This document shows positions 23,237 through 27,817 of a stretch of 27,817 nucleotides of DNA, one piece after another. The translations under genes were made by a program, and so were the position numbers. Position 1 is the stretch's first letter, and every line of letters starts with the position of its first letter. The notes below the pieces were generated by a model that saw only the letters and a list, made by a program, of their open reading frames with translations, was not told the DNA's origin and made no database searches. The stretch is taken from contig CALDFY010000047.1 in the NCBI GenBank assembly GCA_937942115.1, positions 1-27,817 on the forward strand, given 5' to 3'. The stretch is from an uncultured Anaerolineae bacterium (GTDB lineage: Bacteria > Chloroflexota > Anaerolineae > B4-G1 > DUEL01).

Positions 23237-23896
23237 ATGGAACTGGACCCATCGGCCATTGACGCGCTGTTCTTTGACCTGGACGGCACCCTTCTGGACT
23301 CGGACGACGAGGGGGTGGAGGCGCTGGCCCGCTGGCTGGGCCGGCTGGGCGTTCGGGACGCCCGTCACCGGGCGCGCCGCATCGTGATGCGGATGGAGAC
23401 GCCGGTCAACGCCCTGATGACGGCCCTGGATACGGTGGGTCTGGATACGCCCCTATTGGGCTTCTCGGAATGGCTGCGCCATCAGCGCCGCCGCACGACC
23501 CCTCGCTTTCGTATCGTCCCTGGTTCGGAGGAAGCGCTTCGTCTCCTGGCCCGCTCTTACCGGCTGGCCGTCGTCACGACGCGGGGCCGCAGAGATGCTC
23601 AGGCCTTTCTGGAAAGTTTCGGCCTCTCTGACCTCTTTGAGGCGGTGGTCACCCGGGAGTCTACCTGGCGGCTGAAGCCCCATGCGGCTCCCATTCGCTA
23701 CGCGGCCGGGCGGCTGGACCTGCCGCCCCACCGCTGCGCGATGGTGGGCGATACCCCGGTGGATATGCGCGCGGCCCGTCAGGCCGGGGCGTGGGCCATC
23801 GGCGTCCTCTGCGGCTTCGGCGAGCGGGACGAACTGGAACGGGCCGGCGCCCACCTGATCGTCCCCTCTCCGGCGGACCTGCCCTCAGTGCTGTAG
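23237..23896 (+). CDS. HAD-family phosphatase (phosphoglycolate phosphatase-like)
   Basis: The 219-residue product has FFDLDGT with D14 as nucleophile and D16 as general acid, TTRGR (motif II Thr), K in RLKPHAAP (motif III) and GDTPVDM (motif IV). A helical cap between about 20 and 90 makes it subclass I, like phosphoglycolate phosphatase or PpaX. The substrate is not defined. No Shine-Dalgarno is visible; a small palindrome (ACGTGCC/GGCACGT near 23173-23188) sits in the gap after nfeD. The stop TAG is the start of a TAGCGYAAGAT hairpin repeat. The longer frame upstream overlaps nfeD and is not coding. Confidence 0.9.
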   Translation: MELDPSAIDALFFDLDGTLLDSDDEGVEALARWLGRLGVRDARHRARRIVMRMETPVNALMTALDTVGLDTPLLGFSEWLRHQRRRTTPRFRIVPGSEEALRLLARSYRLAVVTTRGRRDAQAFLESFGLSDLFEAVVTRESTWRLKPHAAPIRYAAGRLDLPPHRCAMVGDTPVDMRAARQAGAWAIGVLCGFGERDELERAGAHLIVPSPADLPSVL

Positions 23897-23915
23897 CGTA
23901 AGATTTATCTTGCGC
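23896..23915. repeat. TAGCGTAAGAT hairpin after the HAD gene
   Basis: GCGTAAGAT (23896-23904) pairs with ATCTTGCGC (23907-23915), with a two-base centre. With the preceding TA it supplies the TAG stop codon of the HAD gene. Confidence 0.65.
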
Positions 23916-23917
23916 CT

Positions 23918-23985
23918 CACCCAAAGACACGGAGACACAGAGAGGGGGCATTGCGTTTTCTTTGTGTTCTTTGTGTCTCTGTGTG
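23918..23985. repeat. ACACAGAG-type palindrome between convergent genes
   Basis: GACACGGAGACACAGAG pairs (with G-T wobbles) with TTTGTGTCTCTGTGTG about 30 bases later. It occupies the space between the HAD gene and the end of glnA and is similar in composition to 14285-14333. It may act as an RNA 3'-end structure. Confidence 0.6.
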
Positions 23986-23995
23986 AAGCGCCGCG

Positions 23996-25330
23996 CTACG
24001 CCGTCTCCAGGTACCGCTCCAACTCCCACGGGGTGACCTGGATGCGGTACTCCTCCCACTCTTTCCGCCGGGCCCGCAGCATGGTCTCCACAATCGCAGG
24101 GCCCAGTGCCTCCTGGATGACCTCGTCCCGCTCCAGTTCATCCAGCGCCTCCGCCAGCGTGCCGGGCAGGGTGCCGATGGAGCGCTCCCGCAGGGCCTGC
24201 TCGTCAAAATGATAGACGTCTTCGTTGACCGGCGGCGGCGGGGTCAGGCCCTTCTCTATCCCGTCCAGTCCGGCGGCCAGCATCGCCGCGAAGGCCAGGT
24301 AGGGGTTGGCGCTGGGGTCAGGGCAGCGCAGTTCAATCCGCGCCGCCTTCTCCCGTCCGGCCCGCACCGCCGGCACCCGGATGAGCGCGGAGCGGTTCAG
24401 ATGGGCCCAGCAGATGTAGACGGGCGCCTCGTAGCCGGGAGTCAGCCGTTTGTAACTGTTCACCGTGGGGGCAACGACGGCCGCCAGTGCCCGCGCGTGG
24501 ACCATCTGCCCGGCAATGAACTGATACGCCAGCCGGGAGAGATGATACGGGTCATCCGGGTCATAGAAGAGGTTGCGCCCGGACGGGTCGGAGAGGCTCT
24601 GGTGGGTGTGCATCCCGGAGCCGTTGATGCCGAAAATGGGCTTGGGCATAAAACTGGCATAGATGCCGTGGCTGGCGGCGATGGCCCGCACCGTATATTT
24701 GAAGGTGACGGCGTTATCGGCGCTGGTGAGGGCGTCGGCGTAGTGGAAGTCTATCTCGTGCTGACCGGTGGCGACCTCGTGGTGGCTCATCTCCACCTGG
24801 ATGCCCAGGGCCAGGAGCATCAGGACGATTTCGCTGCGCACCTGCTGGGCCTCGTCCCGGGGGGAGAAGTCAAAGTAGCCGCCGACGTCGTGGGGGACGG
24901 GGCGGAGTGCGGCATCGCTGTTGCGCCGGAAGAGGAAGAACTCTATCTCCGGGCCGACGTTATAGATGTACCCCTTCTCGGCGGCCCGCTGGAGCATCCG
25001 CCGGAGCGTGGAACGGGGGTCGCTGGGCGAGGGCTTCCCGTCCGGGTCGTAGACGTCGCAGAAGATGCGGGCGCGCCGCCGCTCCGGTTCGCTCCACGGG
25101 AGCACCCGGTAGGTTGTTGGATCGGGCATCAACAGACGGTCGCTCTCGTAGATACGGGCGAAGCCCTCTATAGAGGAGCCGTCAAACCAGACGCCGTTCT
25201 CCAGCGCTTCCTCCAACTGGGTCACCGGGATGGTGACGCTTTTGACGGTGCCCAGGATGTCCGTGAATTGCAGGCTGACGAAGCGGACACCGTCCTCCCG
25301 TGCGCGGGCGATCAGTTCTTCGCGGGTCAT
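23996..25330 (-). CDS. glnA: Glutamine synthetase type I-alpha
   Basis: The 444-residue length is typical of GS I-alpha. It makes glutamine from glutamate, ammonia and ATP as a dodecamer. Visible signatures are WFDGSSIEGFARI (48-60), GPEIEFFLF (metal ligands), EVATGQHEIDF, GSGMHTHQSL, YKRLTPGYEAPVYICWA and LPGTLAEALDEL. R59 aligns with R62 of Bacillus GS, important for feedback inhibition. The region after GIEKGLTPPPPVNEDVYHF is short and lacks the adenylylated NLY(D) loop of type I-beta, so control is more likely by feedback inhibition or a repressor. GGAGGAGAG precedes the start. The upstream gap to aspS (61 bases) is almost wholly a heptamer array, and glnA may be co-transcribed with aspS. 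Confidence 0.96.
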   Translation of the reverse strand: MTREELIARAREDGVRFVSLQFTDILGTVKSVTIPVTQLEEALENGVWFDGSSIEGFARIYESDRLLMPDPTTYRVLPWSEPERRRARIFCDVYDPDGKPSPSDPRSTLRRMLQRAAEKGYIYNVGPEIEFFLFRRNSDAALRPVPHDVGGYFDFSPRDEAQQVRSEIVLMLLALGIQVEMSHHEVATGQHEIDFHYADALTSADNAVTFKYTVRAIAASHGIYASFMPKPIFGINGSGMHTHQSLSDPSGRNLFYDPDDPYHLSRLAYQFIAGQMVHARALAAVVAPTVNSYKRLTPGYEAPVYICWAHLNRSALIRVPAVRAGREKAARIELRCPDPSANPYLAFAAMLAAGLDGIEKGLTPPPPVNEDVYHFDEQALRERSIGTLPGTLAEALDELERDEVIQEALGPAIVETMLRARRKEWEEYRIQVTPWELERYLETA

Positions 25331-25338
25331 CTCTCCTC

Positions 25339-25394
25339 CGTATTGCGTATTGCGTATTCCGTATTCCGTGCGACCTGCGACTTGCGACCTGCTA
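25339..25394. repeat. Heptanucleotide array between aspS and glnA
   Basis: Eight 7-base units in strict phase change type along the array: CGTATTG twice, CGTATTC twice, then CGTGCGA, CCTGCGA, CTTGCGA and CCTGCTA. The final CTA is the complement of the aspS TAG stop. The other end touches the ribosome binding site of glnA. Confidence 0.8.
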
Positions 25395-27155
25395 CTCCAC
25401 CACCCGGATGTGCAACTCCGCCAGTTGCTCCGGGTCCACCGGGGAGGGGGCGTTGGCCATCAGGTCCACTGCCTGGCCGGTCTTGGGGAAGGCCATAACC
25501 TCCCGGATGCTCTCCTCGCCGGCCAGGAGCATCACCAGCCGGTCAATGCCGGAGGCGATGCCGCCGTGGGGCGGGGTGCCGTACTCAAACGCCTCCAGCA
25601 TATGGCCGAACCGCTCCCGGGCCTGCTCCACGTTCAGCCCGATGAGCCCGAAGATTTTCTCCTGGACGTCCCGTCGGTGAATCCGGATGGAGCCGCCCGC
25701 AATCTCTTCCCCGTTGCAGACCAGGTCGTACTGCTGGCCGCGCGCTGCACCGGGGTCGGTATCCAGGAGCGGCAGGTCCTCCGGCATCGGCGCAGTGAAG
25801 AGATGGTGGCTGGGGTCCCAGCGGTGCTCGTCCTCGTTCCACTCAAAGAGCGGAAAGTCTATCACCCAGCAGAAGGCCATCGCCTTGGGGTCGCGCAGGC
25901 CCAGTCGCCTGCCCAGTTCCAGCCGCAGTTCGGAGAGGGCGGCCGCCACCACCGGGGGCCGGTCCGCCACAAAGAGCAACAGGTCGCCGGGCCGGGCTTC
26001 CATCCGGGCGATGATGGCCTGGACCTGCTCCTCCGTCAGGAAACGGGCGAAGGAGGAGCGGGCCTCGCCCTCGGCGCCCAGGGCCAGCCAGGCAAGTCCC
26101 CCCGCCCCCTCCTTTTGAGCCAGCGCAGTCAGTTCGTCTATTTGACGGCGGCTGTATCCGGCGCAGCCGGGGGCACGGATGCCCTTCACCTGCCCGCCCG
26201 CCGCGACGGCCTGGGCAAAAATCCCGTAGCCGCTTCCGGCGACCAGGTCGGAAACGTCCACCAGTTCCATCCCGAAGCGGAGGTCGGGCTTATCGGTGCC
26301 GTAGCGGGCCATCGCCTCGGCATAGGAGAGGCGGGGGAACGGTTTGGTCAGCAGACGGCAGTCGGAGCATTCCTCCACGATGCCGATCATCAGTTCCTCT
26401 ATGAGCGCCATAATGTCTTCCCGGGTGACGAAACTCATCTCCAGGTCCAGTTGGGTGAACTCCGGCTGCCGGTCGCCGCGCAGGTCCTCGTCCCGGAAGC
26501 AACGGGCGATCTGGAAGTATCGCTCAAACCCGGCCACCATCAGGAGTTGCTTCAGTTGCTGGGGGGATTGAGGCAGCGCGTAGAACTTGCCAGGGTGAAT
26601 GCGGCTGGGGACCAGGTAGTCCCGGGCGCCCTCTGGCGTGCTCTTGAAGAGGATGGGGGTCTCAATCTCCAAGAAGCCGCGCGCGTCCAGGAAGTCCCGG
26701 ATGTATTTGACGACGCGGTGGCGGAGGATGAGATTGCGCTGCATCCGGCGGCGCCGCAGGTCCAGGTAGCGGTACTTCAGCCGCAGCGTTTCGTCCACCG
26801 GGCTATCCTCAAAGATAGGGAAGGGGGGCGTCTTGGCCGGGTTGAGGATGACGATTTCGTCGGCCAGGACCTCAATCTCGCCGGTCTCCATGCGGGGGTT
26901 GACCCGTTCGGCGGGGCGGGGGCGGACGGTGCCGCGCACCTGGAGGACGTACTCCTGGCGGACACGGGCGGCCAGTTCATGGGCCTGGGGAGCGTGCGCA
27001 ATGTCGGCGACGATCTGGACGATGCCGGAGCGGTCGCGCAGGTCCACGAAGATGAGGCCGCCGTGGTCTCGCTGGCGGTTAACCCACCCGGCCAGGGTGA
27101 CGCTCTGGCCGACGTGGTGGGCGCGCAGTTCGCCGCAGGGATGGGTCTTGAGCAT
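25392..27155 (-). CDS. aspS: Aspartyl-tRNA synthetase, possibly non-discriminating
   Basis: The product is 587 residues from the ATG at 27155, with AGGAGG five bases upstream; a longer frame to 27254 runs into the leader. The order is an OB-fold anticodon domain (about 1-105), class II catalytic core, and an inserted GAD domain (about 300-410). Motif 2 is FRDEDLRGDRQPEFTQLD and motif 3 is GGIASGIDRLVML. This is the bacterial-type AspRS. H31 (RDHGG) occupies the position of H31 in Pseudomonas aeruginosa AspRS, one of two residues tied to charging tRNA-Asn as well; E. coli has Leu there. The second (G82) does not clearly match. The stop TAG coincides with the end of a heptamer array. Confidence 0.96.
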   Translation of the reverse strand: MLKTHPCGELRAHHVGQSVTLAGWVNRQRDHGGLIFVDLRDRSGIVQIVADIAHAPQAHELAARVRQEYVLQVRGTVRPRPAERVNPRMETGEIEVLADEIVILNPAKTPPFPIFEDSPVDETLRLKYRYLDLRRRRMQRNLILRHRVVKYIRDFLDARGFLEIETPILFKSTPEGARDYLVPSRIHPGKFYALPQSPQQLKQLLMVAGFERYFQIARCFRDEDLRGDRQPEFTQLDLEMSFVTREDIMALIEELMIGIVEECSDCRLLTKPFPRLSYAEAMARYGTDKPDLRFGMELVDVSDLVAGSGYGIFAQAVAAGGQVKGIRAPGCAGYSRRQIDELTALAQKEGAGGLAWLALGAEGEARSSFARFLTEEQVQAIIARMEARPGDLLLFVADRPPVVAAALSELRLELGRRLGLRDPKAMAFCWVIDFPLFEWNEDEHRWDPSHHLFTAPMPEDLPLLDTDPGAARGQQYDLVCNGEEIAGGSIRIHRRDVQEKIFGLIGLNVEQARERFGHMLEAFEYGTPPHGGIASGIDRLVMLLAGEESIREVMAFPKTGQAVDLMANAPSPVDPEQLAELHIRVVE

Positions 27156-27179
27156 GGTACCTCCTGGGGATGGATGGTA

Positions 27180-27200
27180 GCGCAGGATTCTATCTTGCGC
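27180..27200. repeat. TAGCGCARGAT hairpin in the aspS leader
   Basis: GCGCAGGAT (27180-27188) pairs with ATCTTGCGC (27192-27200) with one G-T pair. It is the third full member of the family at 21829 and 23896 and lies about 25 bases upstream of the aspS start codon. Confidence 0.6.
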
Positions 27201-27213
27201 GATGATAAAGCGA

Positions 27214-27290
27214 CAGGCCGCCCTCCTTGTGGGGGGCGGCCTGGCCGTGAGCAATCGGTTGATTCACCGCGCGGTAGCAACGGCTACCGC
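27214..27290 (-). promoter_or_regulatory. Structured leader of aspS with attenuator-like hairpin
   Basis: Two strong hairpins lie in the predicted aspS leader: GCGGTAGC/GCTACCGC (27271-27278 with 27283-27290, 4-base loop) and CAGGCCGCCC/GGGCGGCCTG (27214-27223 with 27234-27243, 10-base loop). On the minus strand the second is followed by TCGCTTTATC, only a weak T-run. The arrangement could be an attenuator. A T-box is possible for a synthetase gene, but the conserved T-box string is not intact, so I do not claim one. Confidence 0.4.
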
Positions 27291-27317
27291 CCCTCGGGCG
27301 GGCCGGGCCGGCGGTTA

Positions 27318-27326
27318 TTATCCACA
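27318..27326. promoter_or_regulatory. Single consensus DnaA box
   Basis: TTATCCACA matches the strict DnaA-box consensus. It lies about 30 bases downstream of the predicted aspS transcription start. It is isolated, so it is not an origin; it may be chance. Confidence 0.3.
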
Positions 27327-27360
27327 ACCATCGGACGGTACATCGGGTCCTCCATCGCTG

Positions 27361-27388
27361 ATTATATCACCTTTTGGAAAAATGGCAA
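27361..27388 (-). promoter_or_regulatory. aspS promoter
   Basis: On the minus strand: TTGCCA (27388-27383), a 16-base spacer and a perfect TATAAT (27366-27361). The start near 27354 gives a leader of about 200 bases before the aspS ATG. Confidence 0.75.
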
Positions 27389-27433
27389 GCGGGCGCGCAG
27401 GCGACTCATCCCGGAGAACACACAGGCCGCAGT

Positions 27434-27817
27434 CCTGCCTCCCGCCTCCTGCCTCCTGCCTCCCGCCTCCTGCCTCCCGCATCCTGCCTCCCGCCTCCTG
27501 CCTCCCGCCTCCTGCCTCCCGCCTCCTGCCTCCTGCCTCCTGCCTCCTGCCTCCCGCCTCCTGCATCCTGCATCCTGCATCCTGCATCCTGCGTCCTGCC
27601 TCCTGCCTCCTGCCTCCTGCCTCCTGCGTCCTGCCTCCTGCCTCCCGCCTCCTGCCTCCTGCTTCCTGCCTCCTGCCTCCTGCCTCCTGCCTCCTGCCTC
27701 CTGCATCCTGCATCCTGCATCCTGCATCCTGCATCCTGCAGCCTGCCTCCCGCCTCCTGCCTCCTGCCTCCTGCCCCCTGCCTCCTGCCTCCCGCCTCCT
27801 GCCTCCCGCCTCCTGCG
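27434..27817. repeat. Heptanucleotide minisatellite, about 55 units, runs off window
   Basis: At least 384 bases of 7-base units, mainly CCTGCCT with CCCGCCT, CCTGCAT and CCTGCGT variants, all in one phase with substitutions only. All three minus-strand frames stay open through it, giving QEAGGRR-like peptides; this follows from the repeat and is not coding. The G-rich strand has regular GG runs. The region 27389-27433 holds nothing recognisable. Confidence 0.95.

Noticed and set aside
27318..27326. Replication origin marked by a DnaA box and nearby gyrB
   Set aside because: Only one box was found, gyrB is about 8 kb away, and dnaA, dnaN and an AT-rich unwinding region are absent.
27250..27354. 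T-box riboswitch before aspS
   Set aside because: GGGGCGGTA and TACCGCG occur, but they are separated by a hairpin and no specifier loop was identified; kept only as a structured leader.
27318..27734. Three overlapping minus-strand frames rich in Gln, Glu, Ala, Gly and Arg
   Set aside because: All three frames are open only because a 7-base repeat without stops is read in every phase; this is a minisatellite, not a gene.

Overview
This is about 27.8 kb of GC-rich bacterial chromosome with 21 recognisable protein genes and several repeat-rich intergenic stretches. The gene content (spoVS, a membrane PIN-TRAM YacL protein, a COG3894 corrinoid activator-type protein, type I-alpha glutamine synthetase, long-form NfeD) and the heptanucleotide repeats and palindromes between genes suggest a Chloroflexota-like, possibly thermophilic bacterium. 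That assignment is inference from gene families, with no rRNA in the window to test it.

Layout. Positions 1-732 hold one copy of a palindromic MITE-like element, a short heptamer array and a promoter. Positions 733-7366 (+) form a run yacL, cysS, a small membrane protein, a DNA methyltransferase fused to an unusual C-terminal domain, rlmB and holB. The yacL-cysS-rlmB order echoes the Bacillus block. Three tandem hairpin units and a terminator (7367-7680) separate holB from a convergent pair, a PHP phosphoesterase and spoVS (-). Then come an ECF sigma factor and its likely anti-sigma factor (+), separated by a large palindrome, and a Nudix hydrolase (+). Facing them (-) are an orphan solute-binding lipoprotein and an NrtR-like Nudix regulator.

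Positions 13160-14385 carry no genes but are very dense in structure: two back-to-back promoters, a candidate structured RNA present in two variant copies, several large hairpins, and a second, inverted copy of the MITE-like element. After that come an iron-type alcohol dehydrogenase and gyrB (both -). gyrB is interrupted by a full 532-residue intein with a LAGLIDADG homing endonuclease. Divergent from gyrB are a NarL-type response regulator overlapping a COG3894 ferredoxin/ASKHA protein, an NfeD protease and a HAD phosphatase (+). The window ends with glnA and aspS (-), a structured aspS leader, and an array of about 55 heptamers running off the edge.

Most genes are housekeeping: tRNA charging (cysS, aspS), ribosomal RNA modification (rlmB), replication and topology (holB, gyrB), nitrogen assimilation (glnA). 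The unusual content is the methyltransferase fusion, the gyrB intein, the related families of hairpin repeats that sometimes supply the stop codons of neighbouring genes, and the candidate RNA at 13236-13340.
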